Shown here: positions 37,024-46,631 of the stretch, piece by piece
How positions within the stretch are numbered: the first letter of the stretch is position 1
Layout: every line of letters starts with the position of its first letter
NCBI GenBank assembly: GCA_963677135.2
Contig: CAXXLS010000014.1
Span: 372,001 to 436,000, forward strand
From: Seleniibacterium sp963677135
GTDB taxonomy: Bacteria > Desulfobacterota > Desulfuromonadia > Desulfuromonadales > Geopsychrobacteraceae
Length of the DNA stretch: 64,000 nucleotides
Direction: 5' to 3'
The notes under the pieces: generated by a model
Told to the model about the DNA's origin: nothing
Databases searched by the model: none
What the model saw: only the letters and a program-made list of their open reading frames with translations
Position numbers and translations under genes: made by a program

Positions 37024-37539
37024 ATGAACACACTGAAAAAGACCTTCAAAGCGATCGATCGCAGCCTCCTCTTCGTTGAAGAATGGTCGCTGTTCGCTGC
37101 CGTCGCCATCGCCCTGGTGACAGCCATGGCCAATGTGGTGCTGCGCAAACTGACCAGTGAAGTCAGCCTTTACTGGTCGGACGAAGTGGTCCGGAAAGTC
37201 ATTTTCTTCTCCACCTATATCGGCTGCGTCGCGGCGATCCGGAGTCGCTCGCTGATCCGCATCGACGCTTTGCCGCAATTGATACCGGCCCTGAAAAAAC
37301 CGCTGACCTTCTTTTCACACCTGGTGGTTCTGGTTTTTTCCCTGGTCATGATCAAGCTTGGCTGGCAGATGACGATCATGATGTACCAGGACGAATACGC
37401 GCGCACCACCACCCTGCAGATCCCTGAGTGGTATTTCTACGTCGTCCTGCCGATCATGGGCGTGATGATGTTCATCCGGACCCTGATCGTGATGATCGAA
37501 GACTTGCGCAACCAACCGACCATCCCCGGGGAGAGCTGA
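37024..37539 (+). CDS. dctQ: TRAP transporter small membrane subunit (DctQ)
   Basis: 171 residues with four hydrophobic segments (about 20-42, 55-75, 93-113 and 130-152). The conserved W-x-D-E pattern appears as LYWSDEVVRKVIFFSTYIGC in segment two, and LRSLIRIDALPQLIPAL-like residues follow. It is the small scaffold subunit of the TRAP carboxylate transporter. It sits two bases before dctM. The start at 37024 lacks a strong Shine-Dalgarno; an upstream GTG at 36979 would add 15 residues and is less likely. Membrane location. Confidence 0.85.
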   Translation: MNTLKKTFKAIDRSLLFVEEWSLFAAVAIALVTAMANVVLRKLTSEVSLYWSDEVVRKVIFFSTYIGCVAAIRSRSLIRIDALPQLIPALKKPLTFFSHLVVLVFSLVMIKLGWQMTIMMYQDEYARTTTLQIPEWYFYVVLPIMGVMMFIRTLIVMIEDLRNQPTIPGES

Positions 37540-37540
37540 G

Positions 37541-38827
37541 ATGGACACCAGTTACCTTCTGATTCTCGCCGTTCTGCTCGGCAGCCTTGCCACCACCGTC
37601 CCCGTGTTTATGGCGCTGTTCTTCACCGGCACCTTCGGGCTGGTCTACCTGATCGGCATCGATCCGGCGATCGTCATCGAGGTGCTCTACCGCAGCATGG
37701 ACAAGTTCGCCCTGATCGTGGTGATGTTCTTCGTCCTTTGCGGCAACATCATGACGACGGGGTCCATCGTTGAGAAACTGATCAAGACCGCCAACGTCCT
37801 GGTCGGATTTCTGCCGGGCGGGCTGGCGATGGCGGGCGTCCTGGCCTGCGGCTTCTTCGGCGCGATCTCGGGTTCTACCGTCGCCACGGTGGTCGCCATC
37901 GGCGGCTTCATGATTCCTGCCCTGATCCAGAACGATTACGACAAGCGTTTCTCGGTCGGCATCATGACCACGGCCCCGATCCTCGGTGTCATCATCCCCC
38001 CTTCGATCTCCATGATTCTCTATGCCATGGTCAGCAACGACCCCCTCGAAGCCCTGTTTCTGACCGGCTTCATTCCCGGGATCCTGATCATGATCGCGAT
38101 GAGCTTCTACGCCTATGTCGTCTGCAAAAAGCAGGGGATGGAGACCCATCAGCGGCCAAGCGCAAGGGAAGCCCTGACCGTGCTCAGGGAAAGCGCCTGG
38201 GCCCTGTTTCTCCCGGTTCTGATTTTCGGCGGGATCTACTCCGGCATGTTCACTGCCAACGAAGCGGCCGTGGTTGCCTGCTTCTACGCTTTCTTCGTGG
38301 AGATCTTCATTCACAAGGACATGAAGCTGGCGCAGGTGAAAAAGGTCATTGTCTCCTCGGCCATGACTTCAGCGACCCTGCTGATCATCGTCGCCGGAGC
38401 GTCGGTCTTCGGCGAATACCTCACGTTTGAACAGATCCCGAACAAAATCGCCAACGCGGTGGTCAACAGCATCTCCTCCCCCTGGGTGTTCCTGCTGTCC
38501 GTCAACGTCCTGCTGCTGGTGATCGGCATGTTCATGGACATCATCTCGGCGACCCTGATTCTGACGCCGATCTTCCTGCCGCTGCTGTCCAAATTCGGCA
38601 TCGACACCATGCACTTCGGCCTGCTGATGACCATCAATCTCGGTATCGGTTACTGTACTCCGCCTCTCGGGGTCAGCCTCTATATTTCCGGCGCCGTCGT
38701 CAATCGCGACCTGCTTTACGTCTCCAAGGCGGTGCTGCCCTTCGTGGCGATCCAGATTGCGATTCTGATGGTGCTGACCTTCTGGCCGGACCTGGTCCTG
38801 CTGCTCCCCCGCCTGGTCTACGGCTAG
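37541..38827 (+). CDS. dctM: TRAP transporter large membrane subunit (DctM)
   Basis: 428 residues with 12 or so hydrophobic segments. Family motifs are FALIVVMFFVLCGNIMT, GFFGAISGSTVATVVAIGGFMIPALI (the ISGS sodium-binding type loop), TTAPILGVIIPPSISMI and MDIISATLILTPIFLPL. It uses a sodium gradient to import the acid bound by DctP. It is the last gene of the dctPQM set. No enzyme gene follows in the same direction before msrAB, so this transporter's pathway is elsewhere or is the divergent iorAB operon. Confidence 0.92.
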   Translation: MDTSYLLILAVLLGSLATTVPVFMALFFTGTFGLVYLIGIDPAIVIEVLYRSMDKFALIVVMFFVLCGNIMTTGSIVEKLIKTANVLVGFLPGGLAMAGVLACGFFGAISGSTVATVVAIGGFMIPALIQNDYDKRFSVGIMTTAPILGVIIPPSISMILYAMVSNDPLEALFLTGFIPGILIMIAMSFYAYVVCKKQGMETHQRPSAREALTVLRESAWALFLPVLIFGGIYSGMFTANEAAVVACFYAFFVEIFIHKDMKLAQVKKVIVSSAMTSATLLIIVAGASVFGEYLTFEQIPNKIANAVVNSISSPWVFLLSVNVLLLVIGMFMDIISATLILTPIFLPLLSKFGIDTMHFGLLMTINLGIGYCTPPLGVSLYISGAVVNRDLLYVSKAVLPFVAIQIAILMVLTFWPDLVLLLPRLVYG

Positions 38828-39059
38828 TCCCGGAAAACAAAAAACGACATTCTCCCCTGTGGCTGCGATCCTTCCGAAGCCGCAGCGGCCTGTTGCTATC
38901 CACACCGGGATATTGTGCTAAATAACGTTTTTTAGCCTGAAACGCGATTCTTTCCCGACCATGCCTTTACCTGGTGCGAACGCTTCACTTAAAATCAGAA
39001 TTATCACCATGATACTCCTGTTTGACCACCGAACCCCTTTGTCAGGTACGGAGGAAGAC

Positions 39060-40229
39060 ATGTCATTCACCAAAAAAGCGTTACTGATTTTCACCCTGCT
39101 GCTGGCCGGCTGCGCCCAGGACACCACCAGCATGGCAGATACGGTGACATACCAGGCTCAACCTGCTGAACAGCAGAATATTGCGGTCTTCGCCGGAGGC
39201 TGCTTCTGGTGTACCGAGTCAGATTTTGAGAAAGTTCCCGGGGTCATTTCGGTGGTCTCCGGATATACCGGTGGGACTGAGGTCAATCCCACCTATGAAC
39301 AGGTTTCCTCCCACCAGACCGGGCATGTCGAAGCGGTCAGGGTGACGTACGATCCCGCCCGGGTCAGCTACGGCCAGCTGGTCGAATGGTTCTGGCGGCA
39401 TGTGGACCCGACCGACGCCGGCGGCCAGTTTGTCGACCGCGGCGATCAGTACCGCAGCGTCATCTTTTACGCGGACAGCCGGCAGCGAAAAATTGTGGAA
39501 GAGTCAAAGCAGAGGCTGGCGCGATCGGGCCGCTTCAAAAAACCGATCGTGACGGACGTCCTGCCCCTCGGCCCCTTCTACCCGGCCGAAGATTATCACC
39601 AGGATTACTACAAGGAGAATCCGATCCGCTACAACTGGTATCGTAACGGCTCCGGTCGCGATCAGTTCCTGGAAAAAAACTGGCGCAAGCAGGAATTGAC
39701 TTTCGACGCCATCCTTTCGGAATACCCCCAACTGAAACCGGGAGCAACCACCAACATGATGACAAAGGAACCGCAGGCCATGACCGACCAGAAATACGAG
39801 ATTCCGAGTGACGCTGAACTGAAAAAGAAGCTGACCCCGCTGCAGTACGAGGTCACCCGGCATGAAGGGACCGAACCGGCCTTCAACAACACCTACTGGA
39901 ACAACCATGAAGCCGGCATCTACGTTGACATTATTTCCGGAGAGCCCCTGTTCAGCTCATTGGACAAGTACGATTCGGGGACCGGCTGGCCAAGCTTTAC
40001 CAAACCCCTCGTCCCCGAAAACGTGGTCACCAGGGAGGATCGCAGTTTCTTCATGGTCAGAACCGAAGTCCGCAGCAAGCATGCCGACTCCCATCTCGGC
40101 CACGTATTCGGCGACGGCCCCCAGCCCACCGGCCTGCGCTATTGCATGAACTCGGCCTCGCTGCGTTTTATCCCGGTCGCCGAACTGGAGCAGGAAGGAT
40201 ACGGGGAGTTTCTGGACCTGTTCCAATAG
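39060..40229 (+). CDS. msrAB: Fused methionine sulfoxide reductase MsrA-MsrB lipoprotein
   Basis: 389 residues. A lipobox (LLLAGC) ends the signal peptide, so the enzyme is membrane-anchored outside the cytoplasm. The MsrA domain (about 38-210) has the active-site GGCFWCTESDFEKVPG and the GYTGG motif. The MsrB domain (about 255-385) has DSGTGWPSF and the catalytic Cys in RYCMNSASLRFIP. Together they reduce both S- and R-sulfoxides of methionine in envelope proteins. The ATG at 39060 is preferred because GGAGG lies seven bases upstream; the longer frame lacks a signal. MsrB zinc-site Cys pairs are not apparent. It is followed by a terminator. Confidence 0.92.
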   Translation: MSFTKKALLIFTLLLAGCAQDTTSMADTVTYQAQPAEQQNIAVFAGGCFWCTESDFEKVPGVISVVSGYTGGTEVNPTYEQVSSHQTGHVEAVRVTYDPARVSYGQLVEWFWRHVDPTDAGGQFVDRGDQYRSVIFYADSRQRKIVEESKQRLARSGRFKKPIVTDVLPLGPFYPAEDYHQDYYKENPIRYNWYRNGSGRDQFLEKNWRKQELTFDAILSEYPQLKPGATTNMMTKEPQAMTDQKYEIPSDAELKKKLTPLQYEVTRHEGTEPAFNNTYWNNHEAGIYVDIISGEPLFSSLDKYDSGTGWPSFTKPLVPENVVTREDRSFFMVRTEVRSKHADSHLGHVFGDGPQPTGLRYCMNSASLRFIPVAELEQEGYGEFLDLFQ

Positions 40230-40249
40230 TTGGCTTTCAGTTCTATAGG

Positions 40250-40279
40250 AAAATTGGCTCCCAAAAGGGAGCTGATTTT
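40250..40279 (+). terminator. Terminator after msrAB
   Basis: AAAATTGGCTCCC / GGGAGCTGATTTT with an AAAA loop, stem including a G-T pair, and a T-rich 3' side. It marks the left edge of the AT-rich island. Confidence 0.65.
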
Positions 40280-40440
40280 CTAGTCTGCTTATGCACATTA
40301 AAAATTAACGACCGGCTTTTCCATGGAGCGAGTCAGAGGCGCGGCTCCTTTAATTGCAGATCTTCCGGCCAATCTCTCATTCGGTCGATCTAGATTCGGA
40401 TTTCCAGAGCTTAAGTTTCCTGGCCAGGATTTCGGGCGTT

Positions 40441-41727
40441 TCAGGGAAACAAGTTCCCATTTACATCAAAGTCAAGCTCTTCCGGGGTCCCGACAATCTC
40501 AAGCAACGGGTGTTCCTGTGCATCTTTCAGCAGCGCTTCAGATATCTGAATTTCGGAGATATGAAGAGTATCTCGAATTCTAATCATTCTGATATTGTCC
40601 TTGTCGGCACCGATAGCGGTTTTTATAGCAGCCTGAATCGCCAGTTTATGGCTGTCCAGAACCATCGGGATCTTGGCGGAATCGGTCCCGCCGGTCGTCA
40701 GCAAATTGGGATAGGTTGTATTGAAATCCATTTTTTCAAAGAGTCTTCGTGTCGTCAGATCGGCAGACCCGACACCGACTGCAGCACCATGACTTTCATC
40801 CGTCAAATCCAGGATGGCAATCTTGCGGGCGCGCCCCTCCCTGCTGATCCCATAGCCATGGGTATACGACTTGGTGATATTGGTATCCATACCTGTCCCA
40901 CTGATATTCTTGCCCATATAGTCAATGACCAAAACATCCGCGTTTTCCAGCAGCAGACAAGGAAGCAACCCTCGCGCTTCTATCAGGCACTCAGGTTCTT
41001 TGTCACGAATCTCATCTTTCGTCAGGACCAGCAATCTGTAAGTCCGATCGAAGGCATTTTCGACAGTAGCGACACCAAACAAAATCTTCGCTTTATTCAG
41101 ATAGGCATTACCTCCAAGTTCAATTGATTCGCCCATTTTCAATCGACCCCGGTTATGAGTTGTCTCGGCTCCCTTTTGTTTGCCCAGTCCGATTGTCATC
41201 ATTTTAAAAAGCCCGCTTTCATAGCGACCTCGGAAACCAGTATGGGGCTTTATACGGTTAATGACGACAATCCCGTCAGCGGCATGAGCGTATTTATCGA
41301 TATAGACCTGTGTGCCATCCTCCAGCGTATGCAGGATGTCCACCTCCATTGTCGCGCGGATAGGGCACCCCATACTTTCTTCTGTCACCCCAAGACTTTT
41401 TAAAATGGCAACCTGCCCTTCAGCGACAGCACCTCCATGGCTGCCCATAGAAGGAACAATGAATGGCTTGCCGCCTTTTTCTTTGATAAACCTGATTGTC
41501 TCCCTAGTAATAAGGGCAATGTTGTCAATTCCACGACTGCCTGCCGTAACAGCGATGGACATCCCGGGCTTGATAACATCCTCCAGATCGGGTCGATTTA
41601 ATGCATCCCGCAGAGCACTTGCTGGATCTTCAATGTAAAACTCATCAAACTTCTGTTTAACAGTGATCATCTTCGGTATTTTTACATCACAGATCAAAGC
41701 ATTGACTTTATCACTTCTGTCATTCAT
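40441..41727 (-). CDS. LarA-family (nickel lactate racemase-like) protein
   Basis: 428 residues. The N-terminal domain has PSMGSHGGAVAEGQ (about residues 94-107) and RIKPHTGFRGRYESGLFKMMTIGLGKQKGAETTH (about 165-195), the region that in LarA supplies the His ligands and Lys for the nickel-pincer cofactor. Relatives catalyse racemisation or epimerisation of 2-hydroxy acids. No cofactor-maturation genes (larB, larC, larE) are in the window. It is the last gene of the island, 34 bases after dmsC. The start at 41727 has GGAG seven bases upstream; the longer frame is not supported. In this island it could interconvert stereoisomers of the pathway's 2-hydroxy acid. Confidence 0.75.
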   Translation of the reverse strand: MNDRSDKVNALICDVKIPKMITVKQKFDEFYIEDPASALRDALNRPDLEDVIKPGMSIAVTAGSRGIDNIALITRETIRFIKEKGGKPFIVPSMGSHGGAVAEGQVAILKSLGVTEESMGCPIRATMEVDILHTLEDGTQVYIDKYAHAADGIVVINRIKPHTGFRGRYESGLFKMMTIGLGKQKGAETTHNRGRLKMGESIELGGNAYLNKAKILFGVATVENAFDRTYRLLVLTKDEIRDKEPECLIEARGLLPCLLLENADVLVIDYMGKNISGTGMDTNITKSYTHGYGISREGRARKIAILDLTDESHGAAVGVGSADLTTRRLFEKMDFNTTYPNLLTTGGTDSAKIPMVLDSHKLAIQAAIKTAIGADKDNIRMIRIRDTLHISEIQISEALLKDAQEHPLLEIVGTPEELDFDVNGNLFP

Positions 41728-41761
41728 TTTTTTCTCCAGCCATTGAATCTTATTAAAATTT

Positions 41762-42565
41762 CTATAGGCCCACGCGACAATAACTCTCATAAAACCGCTT
41801 GCGGTTAAGGCATTCCCCAACAGATATCAGGACCACTGGAAGAGCAAACAGGTAGGGCACACCGCTGCCCGACATATCAACCTGCTGAGTCAAAATCAAC
41901 ATCCCGACCCCGGCAAGTTGCAAAATCGGCAACTCTCTTTGATCACACGTTCCACGGGGAGAGCTTTTGGCAGCCAGAATTTTAAACGCTATCCCAAACA
42001 GGCTGCCTCCGATGGCCACCGCCCCCACGGCCATACCCTGAGCAGCAGGTATTGCGCTCCCGACAACCGGCAACAGAATAAGACCAGGCAACCCACCCAG
42101 CAGACAGGCCGATCCGATAAATGTCAGTGGCGTCCCCATATGATTCCATGACGGAACAGTTTTTATCAGGTAAATACGGATCATGGCATACAATACACTC
42201 CCCCCGGCCAGACTCCCGCACAGCATCAGCATCGACTGAGACGCCCCCTTGAAAAGAACTGCGACGGCAGCAACAATACCCAGAACCCCAACAAAGATGT
42301 TGACACTGATGATCTCCTTGCTCAGCCAGGACCGTGTAACATTACGCGCTGAATTCAAGCTATTCAGTGGCTTGCCCAGATGTGACATGGCAGAAATCAG
42401 ACTGATTCCCATTAAGACCAGCAAAAAACAGGCATGAGACTGAAAATACCCCGAAGCCAATGGCTCCCTAACAAGAAGTAGGATAATCAAGGTCTGCCAC
42501 AAGCTGCCAACGGCGGTCTGAACCAAGAGAGTAAATGCGACAAGACTCCAAGGACTAGGCATCAT
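41762..42565 (-). CDS. dmsC: DmsC-like membrane anchor subunit
   Basis: 267 residues with eight hydrophobic segments. It has the DmsC pattern SHLGKPLNSLNSARNVTRSWLSKEI (about residues 60-85), including conserved His. It anchors the molybdoenzyme and exchanges electrons with menaquinol. Its start overlaps the end of dmsB by eleven bases. Its presence, with DmsA and DmsB homologues in canonical order, supports a quinol-linked reductase of the DMSO reductase type. The actual substrate of the complex is not known. Confidence 0.85.
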   Translation of the reverse strand: MMPSPWSLVAFTLLVQTAVGSLWQTLIILLLVREPLASGYFQSHACFLLVLMGISLISAMSHLGKPLNSLNSARNVTRSWLSKEIISVNIFVGVLGIVAAVAVLFKGASQSMLMLCGSLAGGSVLYAMIRIYLIKTVPSWNHMGTPLTFIGSACLLGGLPGLILLPVVGSAIPAAQGMAVGAVAIGGSLFGIAFKILAAKSSPRGTCDQRELPILQLAGVGMLILTQQVDMSGSGVPYLFALPVVLISVGECLNRKRFYESYCRVGL

Positions 42566-43194
42566 TGATCTCCTCAGGATTAGCTATTTCACCAGCCTCA
42601 CTTCCAATGGGCTTGCCACTTCTTGACGGAGTTACAACAAAATTAGGTGAGGTGTAGTCCTCTTCCGGTAGTGGTGCCACGCAGAAATGCCCCGGGACCT
42701 CGTCCGGATTCTCTCCAATTTCAACCAGGTCAAGTGCACGGGTCGGACAGGCCGAAATACAGGCAGGTAACTCGCGTCCCCCCATTTCATCGCGACACAT
42801 ATCACATTTAGTCATCTGACCCCGACCTGCGTCGTATTGAGGGGCACTGTACGGACATACCCATTCACAATAACGACATCCCATGCACAGGGAATGATCA
42901 ACGGAGACAATGCCATTATCATCCTGATTCATAGCGCCGGTAGGGCAGCCTTCAACACAGACAGGATCACTACAGTGGTTACAGCTGACAGAGAGATAGT
43001 AGCCAAAGACGTTTTGTCGAAAAGTTCCGTCGGGAAGGCGTATCCATTCCCCACCGGCATATTCAACAACCCGTCGCCAGCGAACTCCGGCAGCAAGATC
43101 GTTCTTATCCTTGCACGCCATCATGCAGGTTTTGCAACCTGTGCAGATCTGCATATCGAGGGAAAATCCCTGTTTTTTTTTTGGATCCCCTCAT
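42555..43194 (-). pseudogene. dmsB: DmsB-like four-cluster iron-sulfur subunit, frameshift in an A10 tract
   Basis: The protein body (43154 to 42555, 199 residues) has four ferredoxin motifs: CTGCKTCMMAC, CNHCSDPVCVEGCP, CMGCRYCEWVCP and CDMC...CISACP, the DmsB arrangement. The natural start should be the ATG at 43194 that overlaps the dmsA stop (ATGA). From there the frame hits ten A (coding strand, 43182-43173) and leads to a short dead product. With nine A it reads MRGSKKKQGFSLDMQICTGC and continues as normal DmsB (212 residues), matching the conserved GF-x-x-D before the first Cys motif. An internal ATG at 43154 would cut the first 13 residues. The indel could be a sequencing error, a phase-variation site or a transcriptional-slippage site. 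Confidence 0.8.
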
Positions 43195-45491
43195 CGCACC
43201 ACCTTCTCCACCTCGACTAGGTTGGTATGTTGGGGATTCCCCTTGGCCAATGGCGACGGACGCTGGCGGGTCAGGGTATTGATACACCCTCCCTGATCAA
43301 CACCGTTACTGTCAGGCGAATACCAAGCTCCCTGGGGAAGGGACAACACCCCCGGGATGATGCGCGGAGTTACTTTGGCAGAGACTTCGACGGTACCATA
43401 CTGATTGAATACCCGAACCCGATCACCATGCCTGATTCCTCGCGTTTCGGCATCGAATGGATTGATCCACAGCATTTGTGGGCCAGCTTCCTGCAACCAC
43501 GGATTATTGGCATAGCTGGAATGCGCACGCGACTTGTAATGATGACCGATAAGCTGCAGCGGATATGAGAGAGCTTCCGGATCTCCCGGCATTCCCCAGG
43601 TCGGGTGATATTCAGGAAGAGCGCTGATAACATCCCCTTCCGGAAGAGACCATCTCTGAGCGATATCCCAAAGGCGCCGGGAAAAGATTTCGATCTTGCC
43701 ACTGGGAGTCCGAAGGGGATTTTTTTCAGGGTCCTCCCTGAAGGACCGAAAGCCCACAAGTTTTTCACTGCTTCGCGGCCATTTGAATAGTCCCTGAGCC
43801 ACCGCCTGTCCATAGTCAGCCGGCAACTCTGGTTGTACTTTACGACATTCCTGATACATGAATTCGACCCATTCGTCATGGGATCGACCTTCGGTAAATT
43901 CCTCTTCGATACCCAGCCTCTGCGCGACCCCGGTACAGATGTCGTAGATCGTACGGGCTTCTCCCAAGGGTTCAATGGCCTTTTGCCTGAGGATAAGCGC
44001 CCCCATTTCGACTGCGGTTCCCTGATAAGCGAGATCGCTTTCTTCAAAAGTGCTGGTCCCGGGAAGAATAATATCGGCAAAACGTGCACTCGATGTCATG
44101 ACGGTATCGATCACCACGATCATCTCGCACAGACTGGTATCTTTAAGAATGCGCTCTGTCCCTGCGATGTCGGAATGTTGATTAATAAGAATGTTACCTG
44201 CGACATTCCATAAAAATTTGATGGGCACATCAAGTCGCGCTTTTCCCCTCAGGCCGGCGGTATGGTCGGTAAAATTTTCATGATCGGCGATGGCCTTGGT
44301 CCACATGAAACAGGGAATTGACGCCTTCACCGGGTTCGCTCCGATAGGAAGCTTTGGCAGGCCCGCGCTGAACGGTCCTTCTCGATCACCGGTATTCCCG
44401 CCGGAAATACCCACATTTCCGGTGAGGATGGCCAACATACTGATGGCGCGGGCCGTCTGTTCGCCATTGGCCTGGCGCTGAGCTCCCCACCCCTGCGATA
44501 TAAACGCAGGCTTTGTCATACCGATATCCCTGGCCAAAGTAACAATACGGTCAGCGGGTATTCCAGTTATGGATGCCGCCCAGTCCGGCGTCTTGGCTTC
44601 ATGATCGGGTCCATTGCCAAGAATATAATCCTTATAGCTGCAGGCCTCAGGCAGGTCCGGTGGCAGAGTCGTAGAGTCATAGCCCATGCAGTAACGGTCG
44701 AGGAATTCCTGATCAACGAGGTTTTCGGTAATCAGGACATAAGCTAGGCCGTTCACCAGCGCAGCATCCGTACCGGGTCGGATTGGAATCCATTCATCGG
44801 CAGCAGTACTTGCGGTATCGGTAAAACGGGGATCAATAACAATGACTTTAACGGGATTTTTTTTCAGGGACACCATCAGGTCCCGTACCGGGCCGCCGCC
44901 ACTCATGCGGGTTTCTGCAGGATTATTACCAAAGAAAACAACTAACCTGCTGTTAACAATATCGGTCAGATAATTACCGTTTTTCTCCTTGCCATAGGTA
45001 TACTCCATGGCGTGAGAGATCTGAGCCGTACTGTAAGTATTATGGTAGTTCAGTTGGCCACCAAGAAGATTCATAAGACGGTCGACCTGCTCCCGGCCGG
45101 AGACAATGACACCCGTGCTGCCGGTCCCGTAATTGCGATAGACCGCTTCGTTGCCGTAAGTATCTATGATATGGCGAAGCCGGTCGGCAATAATACCGAG
45201 AGCTTCGTTCCAGGAAATTTGTTCAAAAGCCCCCTCTCCCCGTCCCCCCACCCTTTTTAGAGGGTGAAGCAACCGCTCGGGAGAATAAACCCATTTGCGC
45301 AAACCACGCCCTTTAAGACAGGCGCGTATCTCATGAGTGCCAAAAGGGCCGTCTTCGCCAGTGTTCTCTGATGAGACACGAACGACCACGCCGTTTTTGA
45401 CATGCAGACGTAGCGCGCAGCGATTCCCGCAGTTGACGTTACATGATGACCAGACGATTTTTTCATTGTCCTGTAAATTGTTCATGGCCAT
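43191..45491 (-). CDS. dmsA: DmsA-like molybdopterin oxidoreductase without Tat leader
   Basis: 766 residues of the Mo-bis(MGD) DMSO reductase family. The 4Fe-4S motif at the N-terminus is CNVNCGNRCALRLHV (about residues 17-30). The Ser ligand of Mo is in FFGNNPAETRMSGGG (about 170-183), and the C-terminus has SSYANNPWLQEAGPQMLWINPFDAE and RQRPSPLAKGNPQHTN. The sequence tracks E. coli DmsA closely. It begins only about 12 residues before the matched core and has no twin-Arg signal, so it is probably cytoplasmic, unlike DmsA in E. coli. Reduction of an S- or N-oxide, or oxidation of a pathway intermediate, are both possible in this island. Chain order A-B-C is kept. Confidence 0.88.
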   Translation of the reverse strand: MAMNNLQDNEKIVWSSCNVNCGNRCALRLHVKNGVVVRVSSENTGEDGPFGTHEIRACLKGRGLRKWVYSPERLLHPLKRVGGRGEGAFEQISWNEALGIIADRLRHIIDTYGNEAVYRNYGTGSTGVIVSGREQVDRLMNLLGGQLNYHNTYSTAQISHAMEYTYGKEKNGNYLTDIVNSRLVVFFGNNPAETRMSGGGPVRDLMVSLKKNPVKVIVIDPRFTDTASTAADEWIPIRPGTDAALVNGLAYVLITENLVDQEFLDRYCMGYDSTTLPPDLPEACSYKDYILGNGPDHEAKTPDWAASITGIPADRIVTLARDIGMTKPAFISQGWGAQRQANGEQTARAISMLAILTGNVGISGGNTGDREGPFSAGLPKLPIGANPVKASIPCFMWTKAIADHENFTDHTAGLRGKARLDVPIKFLWNVAGNILINQHSDIAGTERILKDTSLCEMIVVIDTVMTSSARFADIILPGTSTFEESDLAYQGTAVEMGALILRQKAIEPLGEARTIYDICTGVAQRLGIEEEFTEGRSHDEWVEFMYQECRKVQPELPADYGQAVAQGLFKWPRSSEKLVGFRSFREDPEKNPLRTPSGKIEIFSRRLWDIAQRWSLPEGDVISALPEYHPTWGMPGDPEALSYPLQLIGHHYKSRAHSSYANNPWLQEAGPQMLWINPFDAETRGIRHGDRVRVFNQYGTVEVSAKVTPRIIPGVLSLPQGAWYSPDSNGVDQGGCINTLTRQRPSPLAKGNPQHTNLVEVEKVVR

Positions 45492-45581
45492 CCTTGCATG
45501 GTCTAAGGTCTGACAGTTTATGACAATCGCAATACTATTTTTAAGAATAAACGCTGCAAAACTATCGTCATCGCCTAAGAA

Positions 45582-46631
45582 TCAGGGGAAAGGTATTTCC
45601 AACTCTCTGGCCAGTTTCCGCATGTCCCCCAAAACCGGGGCGTTAATCGGGATTCCGTGTATTGATCGCTCTTTTTCCAGACGGGTCTCCCGATCTCCAG
45701 GATAGGATACTTCAACAAATCCAACGGCAGGTTTCAAGGCACGAAGTCCCCTCAGATGCTCATCAATACGTTGTTTAAACTCTGCAACCGGCATAAAACT
45801 GGCTACCTTCATCACCATAACGAAATGCCCGGTGCCACATTCCCGCTCGTGGTTTGAATAAACACTGCGCACCGCTTTGCCAAAGTTACCACCGGACAGT
45901 ACACCGGCCAGGAGATCTGCCAGCAGAGTTATAGCAGACCCTTTTGGACCACCAAAAGGCAACATCACACCTTCCAGGGCTTTGGCCGGATCTGTTGTCG
46001 GATTGCCTGCGTCGTCAATGGCCCAACCGGCTGGAATCTGCAGCCCCTCAGCAAGTGCTTTACGAATTTTTTTCCGTGATCCTTCACTAGTTGCCATATC
46101 AAGCAGATAGTCGGCCTCCTCGCCGGCCGGCACGGCAACAGCCAGAGGATTGGTCCCTAGGTAAGGTTCCGCTGCGCCAAACGGAGCCGTGACTGCCGCT
46201 GAATTGGCTGCAACAATGGCGAGACAGTCATGCCGCAATGCCAGCCGGGCATATGCGCCCGCGGCACCGAAGTGATTGCTGCGTTTCACGGTAACCGCCC
46301 CAATCCCGATTCCTTCCGCCATGCCCAAGGCTTCATTCATGGCTCTGGTAGCAGCAACAGCCCCCAGGCAGTTGTCGGCATCAAGAGTCCCAGACCAAGG
46401 GGACAGCTGCTTAAACTTTAGATCTGGTTTTGGATTGAAACGATTTTCCTGCAAACACTCGATGTACCCCGGTAAGCAAGGAAGACCGTGGGTATCAAAC
46501 CCACGCAGGTGAGCGAAGGCCATTGCTTCGGCAACATCCTCTGCCTGTTGTATAGAAACCTTGCAGGTTTTCAGGACCCTGACCACAAAGTTTTTAATAT
46601 CTGCGGCGCTAAAAACATTGACTTCAGACAT
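45582..46631 (-). CDS. Malate/L-lactate dehydrogenase family (Ldh2/ComC type) oxidoreductase
   Basis: 349 residues. The family pattern is AMAFAHLRGFDTHGLPCLPGYIE (about 40-62), VKRSNHFGAAGAYARLAL with the catalytic His (about 115-130), the GTNPLAVAVPA loop and LLDMATSEGSRKKI. These are NAD(P)-linked 2-hydroxy-acid dehydrogenases: malate, ureidoglycolate, sulfolactate, diketogulonate. The start at 46631 follows AAGGA about ten bases upstream. It sits between the hydro-lyase pair and dmsA. In the island it could oxidise a 2-hydroxy acid made by the hydro-lyase or the LarA-like protein. The exact substrate is not readable. Confidence 0.85.
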   Translation of the reverse strand: MSEVNVFSAADIKNFVVRVLKTCKVSIQQAEDVAEAMAFAHLRGFDTHGLPCLPGYIECLQENRFNPKPDLKFKQLSPWSGTLDADNCLGAVAATRAMNEALGMAEGIGIGAVTVKRSNHFGAAGAYARLALRHDCLAIVAANSAAVTAPFGAAEPYLGTNPLAVAVPAGEEADYLLDMATSEGSRKKIRKALAEGLQIPAGWAIDDAGNPTTDPAKALEGVMLPFGGPKGSAITLLADLLAGVLSGGNFGKAVRSVYSNHERECGTGHFVMVMKVASFMPVAEFKQRIDEHLRGLRALKPAVGFVEVSYPGDRETRLEKERSIHGIPINAPVLGDMRKLARELEIPFP

